Assembly (NCBI RefSeq): GCF_004117875.1
Contig: NZ_RAHW01000002.1
Location: 124,001-188,000 of the forward strand
Direction: 5' to 3'
Length of the DNA: 64,000 nt
From: Geomonas oryzae
GTDB lineage: Bacteria; Desulfobacterota; Desulfuromonadia; Geobacterales; Geobacteraceae
Below are positions 18,336 to 26,375 of the stretch, in pieces. The notes under the pieces are model-generated. The model did not search any database and was not told where the DNA came from. It was given only the letters and a program-made list of their open reading frames with translations. Position 1 is the stretch's first letter. The number at the start of each line of letters is the position of its first letter. Made by a program: the position numbers and the translations under genes.

Positions 18336-19478
18336 TTACGCCGCCAACGACACGCCGCGCCCCTCGTGCAGCTTCAACAGGTCCCGGGGGGCCAGTGGGC
18401 CCTTGATGCGCTGCGCTGTGCTGCGCACCTTTTCCATAAGCTCCTGCGCCTCTTCCCTCGAAATGGGTATGCCGATCTGACGATAGCTCTCCACGATTCC
18501 GTTGGTGCCGGAATGTTTCCCGGCGACGATGTGACGCGTGAGCCCAACCTCCTCCGGTGAAAAGAGCTCGTAGTTGCGCGGGTCCTTCAAAACCCCGTCC
18601 GCGTGCAGCCCGGACTCGTGCGCGAACACCTTCTCCCCCACCACCGCTTTCCAGGCCGGGACCTCACGATTAGAGGCCCGCCCGACGAGCCGCGAAACGC
18701 CCCGGAAGCGTCTCGTGTCGATACCGACGTCTATGCCGCAGGCAACTTTGAGCGCCATCACCACCTCTTCGAGAGCCGCGTTGCCCGCCCGCTCTCCGAG
18801 ACCGTTCACCGTGGTGCTGATGCTGCGCGCCCCTCCCCTCACCCCGGCAAGGGCGTTCGCCGTCGCGAGCCCAAGGTCGTTGTGGGTGTGCACCTCGATC
18901 TCCAACTCCGGCACGGCCGCGGTAAGTCGCGCCACCTTCTCGTACATCCCGAACGGTTCCAGGACGCCCAGGGTGTCGCAGAAGCGAAAACGGTCGGCGC
19001 CGTGTTCTCTGGCAATGGAGAGAAGCTCAATCAGGAAGTCGCCATCGGCCCGGCTTGCGTCCTCACCTCCGACACACGCGTAGAGCCCCTTTCCCTTAGC
19101 GAAATCGAGAGCCCGCTTCAACTGATCCTTCACCCAATCCCTCGTTTTGTTGATCTTGTGCTCGATCATGATGTCCGAGACGGAGAGGGAAATGTCGACG
19201 GCCTCGACGCCGCAGGCAAGACTCGCCTCGATGTCCGGGATTACCGCGCGGTTCCAGGTGATGAGCCGCGCCGACAGGCCGAGTTCTACGAGGGCCCTGA
19301 TCGACGCCCTCTCCTCCTCCCCCATCGCAGGAATGCCGCATTCCAGTTCGTGGACCCCCATGGCGTCCAGATGTCGCGCGATGGCGATCTTCTCTCGTGC
19401 GCTGAAGACGACACCAGCGGTCTGCTCGCCGTCACGCAACGTGGTGTCACCGATACGTACCTTCACGTCCTCACCCAT
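18336..19478 (-). CDS. nifV: Homocitrate synthase NifV
   Basis: A 380-residue enzyme of the DRE-TIM aldolase family that condenses acetyl-CoA and 2-oxoglutarate to homocitrate, the organic ligand of FeMo-co. The signature DTTLRDGEQT lies near residue 12. Metal ligands are in EVHTHNDLGLATANAL and in the GERAGNA segment, and VFAHESGLHADG is conserved. It lacks the long C-terminal regulatory domain of isopropylmalate synthase, as NifV should. Its start has AAGGAGG. A separate sigma-54 promoter lies upstream. Confidence 0.93.
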   Translation of the reverse strand: MGEDVKVRIGDTTLRDGEQTAGVVFSAREKIAIARHLDAMGVHELECGIPAMGEEERASIRALVELGLSARLITWNRAVIPDIEASLACGVEAVDISLSVSDIMIEHKINKTRDWVKDQLKRALDFAKGKGLYACVGGEDASRADGDFLIELLSIAREHGADRFRFCDTLGVLEPFGMYEKVARLTAAVPELEIEVHTHNDLGLATANALAGVRGGARSISTTVNGLGERAGNAALEEVVMALKVACGIDVGIDTRRFRGVSRLVGRASNREVPAWKAVVGEKVFAHESGLHADGVLKDPRNYELFSPEEVGLTRHIVAGKHSGTNGIVESYRQIGIPISREEAQELMEKVRSTAQRIKGPLAPRDLLKLHEGRGVSLAA

Positions 19479-19490
19479 GTCGCCTCCTTC

Positions 19491-19558
19491 CGGGGAACAT
19501 GCGTCCCCGTGTCAAAGCGTAACGGGCGCCGTTGCCCGGAAACTGCGCCAGCCGCAGT
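19491..19558 (-). promoter_or_regulatory. Structured leader of nifV with an ANTAR-like hairpin
   Basis: Three hairpins follow the promoter on the minus strand: ACTGCG/CGCAGT with a 5-base loop (19558-19542); CGGGC-AACGGC-GCCCG (19538-19523), whose hexaloop has A1 and G4; and CGGGGA/TCCCCG (19509-19491), ending just before the ribosome site. The last hairpin has no U-run, so any control here may be at translation or by a weaker terminator. Confidence 0.5.
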
Positions 19559-19572
19559 CTGAGCAAACCTTC

Positions 19573-19588
19573 AGCAGGAGCTGTGCCA
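19573..19588 (-). promoter_or_regulatory. Sigma-54 promoter of nifV
   Basis: Minus strand TGGCACA-GCTC-CTGCT, with GG/GC in correct spacing. Predicted start near 19562, 84 bases before nifV. The remaining 327 bases up to the next gene (19589-19915) contain nothing else I can identify. Confidence 0.75.
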
Positions 19589-19915
19589 GATGAATGCCGG
19601 TGCTCGGTATACAGGCGCACACAGAACTGTAAGCAGCAAAGATTACGGTGTTTCCAAGGTGTCACCATTGCGCCCCGTGGAGCACCGAATACTGGTGGAG
19701 GCTGACCTGGCGTTATGCGGAGCGCTTAAAATAGCGGCACAATGAGTCGTCCAGCGCCGGGAAACGCTATTGATAAGGACGACAGGTTGGTCATAGAAGT
19801 ACTCTCTTTGAAGTTTTTCGTTGTTCCACATTAACCCCGGTGCTATGATCCGCGAACCAATCATTCCACATCTGCATATTCCGGTTTTCAATTGTCCAGA
19901 ACGGAGGCACATGCC

Positions 19916-20293
19916 ATGGCTTTGAAAGACGTACGGATACTTATCGTTGATGACGAGTCCTTTTTCCGCGATTCGCTGCGGGAGACGCTAGAGAGAATCG
20001 GTTTCACCGTGGTTGGGGAGGCGGCAGACGGCAGACAGGCGGTGCGGCAATATCTGACCCACCGACCGCACATCACCATCATGGACGTCTACATGCCTGA
20101 GAAAAACGGCATCGACGCCACGCGTGAGATCCTCGCCATCGACCGGAGTGCAAATGTCCTGACGAGCAGCGCCTCAGACTGCGCAAGCGACACGCAAGCG
20201 GTGCTCAAGGTCGGTGCGAAGGGGGTTCTGAAGAAACCATTCGAAGCAAGGGAAATATACAACACCATCAGGACAGTGTTGTGTGGCAGGTAA
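19916..20293 (+). CDS. Single-domain response regulator
   Basis: A 125-residue CheY-like receiver with no output domain. The acidic pair D12-D13 (IVDDE), phosphoacceptor D57 (IMDVYMP) and K107 (LKKPFE) are all present, so it can be phosphorylated. The start at 19916 has GGAGG 8 bases upstream. Its stop is followed 9 bases later by the GT25 gene, whose ribosome site overlaps the stop, so they are co-translated. No histidine kinase is encoded nearby, so its partner is unknown. Confidence 0.9.
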   Translation: MALKDVRILIVDDESFFRDSLRETLERIGFTVVGEAADGRQAVRQYLTHRPHITIMDVYMPEKNGIDATREILAIDRSANVLTSSASDCASDTQAVLKVGAKGVLKKPFEAREIYNTIRTVLCGR

Positions 20294-20302
20294 GGAGGAT
20301 AC

Positions 20303-21136
20303 GTGCAGGGAAATAAAGGTTCGTACCAGGGCTTTTACATCAATCTCGAACGCTCCGTACGGAGAAGGGAAGCCCTTGAGCAACGGCTATCGGAGAGCGG
20401 CTTGGCGGGAAAATACCTGCGTTTTCCAGCCATCGACGGCAGCGCCATCACCTACGGTCCGGACGCCGCCCGCGGAACCACCATACTAGGATGCACGTTG
20501 AGCCATCTCAGCGTCATAAAAAGCCAGCTAGGCAAAGAACGGCACATCCACGTTCTTGAGGATGACGCCGTGCTGCACAACGACATCGACCGGGTATTCG
20601 AGAAGTTCGTGGAGGTCAAGCGAGATGATGAGTGGGATATCCTCATGACCGACATTTTTCTGCCGCCGGACCTCTACCTCTTCAAGTTTCTGCACGAAAG
20701 ATATCAAAAGCTGTCCGCCACCGGTTCCATCTCATTTCTAGATATCGGGTCGTGGGAATTCGCTGGCGCCAGCTCATACTTCGTCAACAAGCGCAGCATG
20801 GATAGGTTCCTGCAGATGATGGAGCACGCTTTCCCGCCGGAAACGCCTTACGACCTGAGAATCAGGGAGCTAGCCAAGCGAGGTGAACTCAAGGTTTTCG
20901 CCTGTTTCCCATTCTTCAGCACCGTATCCGAACTGAGCAGCGAGTCCACCATATCCGGGGACTTTACACACGTGCTGCCGCTCACCGAGTACCGCCGTGC
21001 CTTTTACGTGTCGGCCGACTTGAAGGCTATCGCAGGCGACCTGGAAGCCCTTTGCACCGAAGAAGCGGACACGCTGACCAGGATCTATCTCAACCTCGTA
21101 AGGTGCCTGGTCAGTCCGCAGCACGAGGCTTTCTAG
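20303..21136 (+). CDS. Glycosyltransferase family 25 (LPS/glycan type)
   Basis: A 277-residue protein with GTG start and an AAGGAGGAT site. FYINLERSVRRREAL at the N-terminus, the GCTLSHLSV segment and LEDDAVL (the metal/nucleotide-binding acidic motif, ~residue 90) mark the GT25 family, which adds sugars to lipopolysaccharide or surface glycans. No other glycan genes are adjacent; its only operon partner is the receiver protein. Acceptor unknown. Confidence 0.85.
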   Translation: MQGNKGSYQGFYINLERSVRRREALEQRLSESGLAGKYLRFPAIDGSAITYGPDAARGTTILGCTLSHLSVIKSQLGKERHIHVLEDDAVLHNDIDRVFEKFVEVKRDDEWDILMTDIFLPPDLYLFKFLHERYQKLSATGSISFLDIGSWEFAGASSYFVNKRSMDRFLQMMEHAFPPETPYDLRIRELAKRGELKVFACFPFFSTVSELSSESTISGDFTHVLPLTEYRRAFYVSADLKAIAGDLEALCTEEADTLTRIYLNLVRCLVSPQHEAF

Positions 21137-21202
21137 CCCCCCACCCCATCTGCCTCCGAAGTTATAGAATCCTGCGGCAAGAAGACATCAAGGAGATCTG
21201 CA

Positions 21203-21862
21203 ATGAGAAGAATCAACGCGGCAATAGTGTCCCTTGCACTGTTAAGCGCACTCGGCAGCAGCGCGAGCGCGGCAACCACCCACTACGTCACCCTTGAGGG
21301 ACTGGAAAAAAGCCTACCCGCCACTCCCATCGTCGCCGGGTTCGACATCGACGACACCGTGCTCTTTTCCACCCCAGCCTACTACTACGGCGCCAACAAC
21401 GGGGAAGGTCCCGGCGGCACGAACCGCTACGGCTCCGACTATCTGGCCAACCCGCAGTTCCGCAAGGACCTGAACCAGGACCTGGACAAGTTCAGCATGA
21501 AGAAGAAAGCAGGTGAGGAACTGATCGCTATGCACAAGCGTCGCGGTGACACCATCGTCTTCATCACCAAGCGAAACTGTTATGACGACGATGCCGAGGT
21601 GATCCAAAAGCGCCTGAACAGGCTTTTCGCTCTCAGCTCGCAAGTCTTCTGCACCAACGAGAAGTCGAAGACTCCGTACCTTGAGAAAACCGGAACGCGG
21701 ATCTATTACGGCGATGCCGACACCGACATCGAATATTCCATGCAGGTCAAAGGCGACAAGGTAAGACCGATCAGGGTGGAGCGGAGCAGGATGTCGACCA
21801 ACAAGGGGGGATACCACCCGGGGAAATACGGTGAGGAGGTCCTAGTCGATTCTGATAACTAG
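21203..21862 (+). CDS. aphA: Class B acid phosphatase (AphA-like), periplasmic
   Basis: A 219-residue HAD-type phosphatase. Signal peptide at residues 1-~24 (ends GSSASA). The nucleophile motif FDIDDTVLFSTP lies near residue 47. ITKRN and YYGDADTDI are HAD motifs II and IV. Class B enzymes dephosphorylate nucleotides and other monoesters in the periplasm. A ribosome site AAGGAG precedes it. Monocistronic, convergent with the cytochrome gene. Confidence 0.9.
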   Translation: MRRINAAIVSLALLSALGSSASAATTHYVTLEGLEKSLPATPIVAGFDIDDTVLFSTPAYYYGANNGEGPGGTNRYGSDYLANPQFRKDLNQDLDKFSMKKKAGEELIAMHKRRGDTIVFITKRNCYDDDAEVIQKRLNRLFALSSQVFCTNEKSKTPYLEKTGTRIYYGDADTDIEYSMQVKGDKVRPIRVERSRMSTNKGGYHPGKYGEEVLVDSDN

Positions 21863-21879
21863 GCGAAGTGGTTTAGGAC

Positions 21880-22149
21880 TCAGTTAGTCAGCATAGGGTG
21901 ACAAATCAGACACTGCTCTTTCGGCGGGTGGTTCTTAGGCAGCGGTGTTGAGCTTTTGCGATGACAGGCGGCGCAGAGAGCCTCGGTTTCAGGCTGACTC
22001 TGCCCGCCCTTTACCGCCGCGTAAATCGGTTTATGCCGCTCGTCCCGCGGGACTGTTTTTCCCTTACCTTTACCGACTCCAACGGACAAAACGGCGACCA
22101 GTCCCAAACACGCCGCCACCATCAACCAATCTCTTCCAGTCAACTTCAC
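21880..22149 (-). CDS. Small dihaem cytochrome c
   Basis: An 89-residue protein with an N-terminal hydrophobic segment (residues ~8-26) that serves as signal or membrane anchor, and two haem c sites, CAACH (~residue 59) and CLICH (~residue 80). The second half resembles NapB-like or shortened class III cytochromes. It presumably works in the periplasm. GTG start with GGGAGAGGATC site. Encoded 52 bases after the DUF1499 gene on the same strand. Confidence 0.88.
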   Translation of the reverse strand: MKLTGRDWLMVAACLGLVAVLSVGVGKGKGKTVPRDERHKPIYAAVKGGQSQPETEALCAACHRKSSTPLPKNHPPKEQCLICHPMLTN

Positions 22150-22201
22150 GATCCTCTCCCGCCATCGTCCGGATGGCGCATTTCTTCAAGTGCCGGTGCA
22201 G

Positions 22202-22954
22202 CTAGATATGCCCGGGAACCATCTTCGCCAGGAACGCCCGGATCCTCTTCGCATTGGTCCCGACATCGCTGATACCGACCCTGGAAACGGAACGGACGTC
22301 GAGCAGCGAACGGTCGCCGGCCGGCACGATCCTGATCGCGATGTCGTCCTTGAACCCGAACCAGCGCGTCGTGTCGGTCGCCTCTATGACCCCCTCCGCC
22401 GGACGCTCGGCCACCACGGTCCACTTCAGCTCCCGCGCGGTCAAAAGCGCCCTTTTGTACGCCTCGCCCGCGGGCATCGAGAGCACCACGGTCTTAAGGT
22501 CCGGATACGCCTTCAACTGCTGCGTGGCGACGTCGATTCCCCCGTAGCGAACCCCGGCGCCGCGCGCGCTGCTGATCGCCACGAAATGAGGCGGGTTACT
22601 GAGATCGGTGCTGATGTCGTGGATGCGCGGGTAGCTTTGCGCCTGGAAATTCCAGTAAACCGGAACGGCGAAGGCGAACAGCGCCACGATGAGGGCAAGC
22701 AAGGAGATGAAGATCCCCTTGAAGTGCCGCCGCCGGACCGACACCACGGAGGACGCGAGGGCCAGCACGGCGCAACCGAAACCGATGTAGCCGGCGGCCT
22801 TTATCATGGCGAAACCGGTCCTGAAGTTCCAAAGGTTCAGCCTGGCGCCGGGGCCGGACGAAAGTAGCAGCAGGAAGGCGCAGGCTGCGCATGCAGCGGC
22901 GAATAACGGCAGAACCAGACTTGTTCCGGCGGCTGAAGGTCTCTTCTCTTCCAT
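22202..22954 (-). CDS. DUF1499 family membrane protein
   Basis: A 250-residue protein. The first ~105 residues contain about three membrane helices. The remainder is the DUF1499 domain (from about NPPHFVAIS to the C-terminus), with the characteristic EATDTTRWFGFKDDIAIR and LLDVRSVSRVGISDVGTNA. The biochemical function of the family is unknown. Start supported by a GGAGGG site. Co-directional with the cytochrome gene. Confidence 0.88.
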   Translation of the reverse strand: MEEKRPSAAGTSLVLPLFAAACAACAFLLLLSSGPGARLNLWNFRTGFAMIKAAGYIGFGCAVLALASSVVSVRRRHFKGIFISLLALIVALFAFAVPVYWNFQAQSYPRIHDISTDLSNPPHFVAISSARGAGVRYGGIDVATQQLKAYPDLKTVVLSMPAGEAYKRALLTARELKWTVVAERPAEGVIEATDTTRWFGFKDDIAIRIVPAGDRSLLDVRSVSRVGISDVGTNAKRIRAFLAKMVPGHI

Positions 22955-23017
22955 ACACCCTCCATTCGGGACGTCACCCCGATTCCACCAAGACGCTACG
23001 CCGGCACCTTGAGCCGG

Positions 23018-24019
23018 TCAGGGGACGATGCCGGCGACCACGCCGGCACCGTTGGGCAGTTCTATAGGCAGGCGGCGCACGCCCTTCGCTCCGGCCGACT
23101 CAAGCATCCCGAAAAGCTCGCTCTCGCTGTAGGACTGCCCGTCCGGAGTGCCGAGCAGCATGTTCAGCGAGAAGAGCGCGGGGAAAACCGGGGCGTCCCT
23201 CGTGTCGTCGAGGATGAACTCCTGGACCAGGATCATCCCTCCCGGTTCGAGCGCGGCGACCGCCTTTTTCAGCACGCTCCGACAGGCATCGGGACCGATA
23301 CCGTGCAGCACATGGGAAAGCCAGGCGACGTCGAAACCGCCCGGCAGATCATCCTGCTCGAAGTCGACGGCGATGAAGCCGATGCGGTCGGAAAGGTCGA
23401 AGCGGGCGACGGTCCGCTCCGCGAAACCGCGCGTAGTCGGAAGATCGCAGATGACGGCGTCGAGTCCCGGGTTTTGCCGGCAGAAATGTATCGCGTAGGT
23501 GCCGGGACCACCACCCAGATCCATCAGGCGCCTGCGCCCGCTGAGATCGATCTGCGGCACGATCTTTGGGGCGATCATCTGGGCCAAGTTGAACATCCCC
23601 ATGAGGAAGCTTTCCCTTGCGCTCTCGGCGTCCTCGTGCGAGACGCGCTCCCGCACGGGATGACCGGTCTGCACGGCTTCGTCGAGCCTGCTCCACCCGT
23701 TCACCAGGTGATGGTGATGCATGATGATGTGCCCGAGGTAGTCGGGTGAGGTGCGGGAGAGGAACTTTGCGGCGAAGGGGGTGGCGAGGTACTCCCCTTC
23801 CCTCTTTTCGAGAAGCCCCAGTGCCGCCAGGGCATCGAGGAGCATGGCGAGACCGCGGCCGTCGCAGCCGATCTCTTCGGCAAGCCTTTGAGCGGATGAC
23901 GGCGCGGCGGATAAGGGCGTGAATACGTTGAGTTTAACACCGGCGTGAAGGGTACAGGTGCTCCAGTAGCTTCCGGAAGTCTCAAGCAGTGTCGCGGGCG
24001 ACCATTCTTTCTTTTCCAC
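23018..24019 (-). CDS. SAM-dependent O-methyltransferase (family 2 type)
   Basis: A 333-residue methyltransferase. The N-terminal ~100 residues form a winged-helix dimerisation domain. The Rossmann domain contains motif I LMDLGGGPGTYA (~residue 166). SHVLHGIGPDACRSVLKKA and GGMILVQEF match the plant-type/acetylserotonin O-methyltransferase class. The catalytic histidine is probably in LSHVLHG. GTG start preceded by GGGGGGAGT. Such enzymes methylate hydroxylated aromatics or quinone-like compounds; the substrate here is unknown. Confidence 0.85.
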   Translation of the reverse strand: MEKKEWSPATLLETSGSYWSTCTLHAGVKLNVFTPLSAAPSSAQRLAEEIGCDGRGLAMLLDALAALGLLEKREGEYLATPFAAKFLSRTSPDYLGHIIMHHHHLVNGWSRLDEAVQTGHPVRERVSHEDAESARESFLMGMFNLAQMIAPKIVPQIDLSGRRRLMDLGGGPGTYAIHFCRQNPGLDAVICDLPTTRGFAERTVARFDLSDRIGFIAVDFEQDDLPGGFDVAWLSHVLHGIGPDACRSVLKKAVAALEPGGMILVQEFILDDTRDAPVFPALFSLNMLLGTPDGQSYSESELFGMLESAGAKGVRRLPIELPNGAGVVAGIVP

Positions 24020-24241
24020 ACTCCCCCCTGAAGAGCCGAGGTCGTCCTTGCAGGCGCCAAGACGACCATCGTGCTGAAATCATTGAACCCGGCAAGTCTA
24101 CCCGGCGTGGACTTTAGCGTCAAGCAGAGCCGCCCTCAACAATTCCGAATACCACCCACTACGGCTGCTCGAACGGTGCAACCAGAGCAGGAGAGGGATC
24201 GTCTCGTCGACTGGGACGACATCGGATGAGGTCCGAAAACG

Positions 24242-24257
24242 TGGCTGCCCCTTTGCA
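24242..24257 (+). promoter_or_regulatory. Sigma-54 promoter of the activator gene
   Basis: TGGCTGC-CCCT-TTGCA with exact -24/-12 spacing. The predicted start near 24269 leaves a ~126-base leader before the ATG at 24395. It implies the activator gene is itself sigma-54 dependent, probably autoregulated. Confidence 0.8.
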
Positions 24258-24394
24258 AAAATTGTGGTTAATTATCCGTGGCAAAAATAAATACGATGCT
24301 TTATAGTCCCCAACACCAGTACAGGCGTTCGAAACCCTTTACACAGCGCAGGTTTGTTGAGCTCTATGACACTTCGCATTCTCAGGTACGACCC

Positions 24395-25768
24395 ATGGCA
24401 AATGAAAAAATTCTTGTCATAGGCAGTGACGTTCACACTCGCTCGATGCTGGAAACACAGTTGGCAGCGTCAGGGTACTGCCCCATCCTTGCCGATAGCG
24501 CATGCCGCGCTCCCGATCTTCTCGCCATCGACAAGATCGATCTCGTGCTCCTGGAACATGCCCCGCCCCACATGGACGGGATCTCCGTGCTGGCCCAGTC
24601 GAGAAAACTCTTCCCGCATGTCCCCTTCATAGTCGTATCAAGCGCCTCTTCCCTGGAATCCGCCATCACCAGCGTGAAGGCAGGGGCCACGGACTTCCTT
24701 GCGCAGCCTTTCGACCCGGACGACCTCCTCTGCCGGATCGCCAGGGCCCTTGACAACACCCCGCCCGCCAGCGAGACGCAAGACGGCGGTTTCACCTTCC
24801 AGCAGATTTCCAGCAGCTCTCCCAAAATGGTGCGGGTCCTGCAGATGGCGCAACAGGTCTCATACTACCCCCAGACCACCGTCGCGCTTTACGGGGAGAG
24901 CGGTGTCGGCAAGGAGGTGTTGGCCCGCGCCATCCACGCGGCAAGCGGGCGCGACGAAAGCAGGTTCGTGGCGGTCAACTGCGCCGGCATTCCGGCGAAC
25001 CTCCTGGAAAGCGAGTTGTGCGGCCACGTGCGGGGCGCCTTCACCGGAGCCGACCGTGACCGCGAGGGGATGTTCAGCCTGGCCAAGGGGGGCACCATAC
25101 TCCTGGACGAGATAGGCGACATGCCGCTTGAGCTCCAGGTCAAACTGCTGCGCGTGATAGAGGAGCGCAGATACACACCGCTTGGCTCCGCACGGCAGAT
25201 AAAGGCGGACTTCCGAGTCATAGTCGCGACCCATCACGATCTGAGGCAGCTCGTTCAGGAAGGACGGTTCCGCTCCGACCTGTACCACCGCGTGAACGCC
25301 TTTCCGATAACGATACCGCCCCTTCGAGAGAGAAAGGAGGAGATCCCGCTGCTGGTCGACAACTGCCTGAACCATCTCAGAAAGGAGATGGGGAAACCGC
25401 TACCAGGGATATCCAAACGCGGCATGGACTTCATCATGGGGTACGACTGGCCTGGCAACATAAGGGAGCTGAAGAACTCGCTCGAGCGCGCAGCCATCAT
25501 GGTGGAAAACGAGCTTATCACCCCGTCGCACCTTGCCTTTCTCAGTCCGGGACATCCCGAGGGAAGAAGGGAGCGCCGCAGGCTTAGGTTGAGCGGCGGC
25601 AACGACCACCCGTTCGAACTGCATCTCACCCTCGACCCCGATGAGTTCTCCCTGGAGAACATCATAAACAAGGTGCTGCACATCACCCTCACCCGCTGCA
25701 ACAATAACAAATCCCTCGCTGCCCAGCTGTTGAAGACCGACCGCAGGGTGTTTTACCGCCTGAAGTAA
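24395..25768 (+). CDS. Sigma-54-dependent transcriptional activator with degenerate receiver
   Basis: A 457-residue NtrC-family protein. Residues 1-120 are a receiver fold in which phosphorylation residues are altered: the acidic pair reads GSD (10-12), the acceptor position is E54 (LLEHAPPHMDG) and the usual lysine is Q104 (LAQPFD). The AAA+ domain is intact, with GESGVGKEVL, GAFTGA and GGTILLDEIGDMP. A short Fis-type helix-turn-helix ends the protein (NNNKSLAAQLLKTDRRVFYR). The start at 24395 is preferred because the frame upstream to a GTG at 24278 sits on the transcription start and lacks a ribosome site. It probably acts on the promoter at 25911. Confidence 0.92.
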   Translation: MANEKILVIGSDVHTRSMLETQLAASGYCPILADSACRAPDLLAIDKIDLVLLEHAPPHMDGISVLAQSRKLFPHVPFIVVSSASSLESAITSVKAGATDFLAQPFDPDDLLCRIARALDNTPPASETQDGGFTFQQISSSSPKMVRVLQMAQQVSYYPQTTVALYGESGVGKEVLARAIHAASGRDESRFVAVNCAGIPANLLESELCGHVRGAFTGADRDREGMFSLAKGGTILLDEIGDMPLELQVKLLRVIEERRYTPLGSARQIKADFRVIVATHHDLRQLVQEGRFRSDLYHRVNAFPITIPPLRERKEEIPLLVDNCLNHLRKEMGKPLPGISKRGMDFIMGYDWPGNIRELKNSLERAAIMVENELITPSHLAFLSPGHPEGRRERRRLRLSGGNDHPFELHLTLDPDEFSLENIINKVLHITLTRCNNNKSLAAQLLKTDRRVFYRLK

Positions 25769-25820
25769 CTCTCTCCCCGCACATAACGCCTGTTTCAGCG
25801 CAGCTTCCCGATCATGCCGG

Positions 25821-25857
25821 CTGTACGTTTTCCGTACAGTTCGTACCGTATACGTAC
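25821..25857 (+). promoter_or_regulatory. Two upstream activator sites (TGTACGT-N5-GTAC)
   Basis: Site 1 (25821-25839) is a perfect inverted repeat CTGTACG-TTTTC-CGTACAG. Site 2 (about 25841-25858) read on the other strand is TGTACGT-ATACG-GTACGA. Both fit TGTACGT-N5-GTAC and lie 55-90 bases before the -24 element, the usual place for an enhancer-binding protein. Likely sites for the adjacent activator. Confidence 0.75.
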
Positions 25858-25910
25858 AAATCCTATTTTTAATAATTTTCTAAGTATACGAAATCCTTTA
25901 CCCGCATGGT

Positions 25911-25926
25911 TGGCCCGGGATTTGCC
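25911..25926 (+). promoter_or_regulatory. Sigma-54 promoter of the surface/exosortase operon
   Basis: TGGCCCG-GGAT-TTGCC with GG and GC in correct -24/-12 spacing, about 80 bases before the first gene of the operon. The start of transcription would be near 25938. Confidence 0.8.
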
Positions 25927-26018
25927 AATACAGGTCCCAATCCGTCCAACGGTGAAAGGACCCGTATTGCGACATAGACGCTAGCTATCGCAGCACTTAT
26001 TCGATGGAGGAACATGTG

Positions 26019-26342
26019 ATGAGAAAAGGAGCTTTGAGTTTGACAGGAATGGTCATAGGCATGGTGGCATTCACACAGATCGCGTGGGCGATTGGAGGAA
26101 GGGTCTCCTACCCTGACGGCAAACCGGCCTCGGGCGCGGACGTGAAGGTGGAACTGCTGGACGTCGGAAGTTACAGCCTCAAAACCGACGCCGCCGGCCG
26201 TTTCACAATTCCCGACGTCGATTTTCTGGAGGCGCTGATCCAGGTGAGAGGCGCGGACGGCCAATCGTTCACGGCGGCGGCCCTGCCGGCGAGGATGTTC
26301 GAGGGAAACGGGGTGTCACTTGTATTGCAGCCAAAGAAATAG
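26019..26342 (+). CDS. Small secreted carboxypeptidase-regulatory-like protein
   Basis: A 107-residue protein with a signal peptide (residues 1-~24, ending IAWA). The rest is one beta-sandwich of the carboxypeptidase-regulatory/Cna-B type, with GGRVSYPDGKPASGADVKVE and TDAAGRFTIPDVD. The start at 26019 has GGAGG 8 bases upstream; an ATG at 26004 overlaps that site and is rejected. It has no C-terminal anchor. It is the first gene of the sigma-54 operon and shares its fold with the N-terminal modules of the next, giant protein. Confidence 0.8.
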   Translation: MRKGALSLTGMVIGMVAFTQIAWAIGGRVSYPDGKPASGADVKVELLDVGSYSLKTDAAGRFTIPDVDFLEALIQVRGADGQSFTAAALPARMFEGNGVSLVLQPKK

Positions 26343-26375
26343 CCGGACCCGGCAAATACACAGCGAGGGACTGAT

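Noticed and set aside
24278-24394. Longer N-terminus of the sigma-54 activator from a GTG at 24278
   Set aside because: The GTG lies ~9 bases from the predicted transcription start, has no ribosome site, and the added residues do not resemble a receiver domain.
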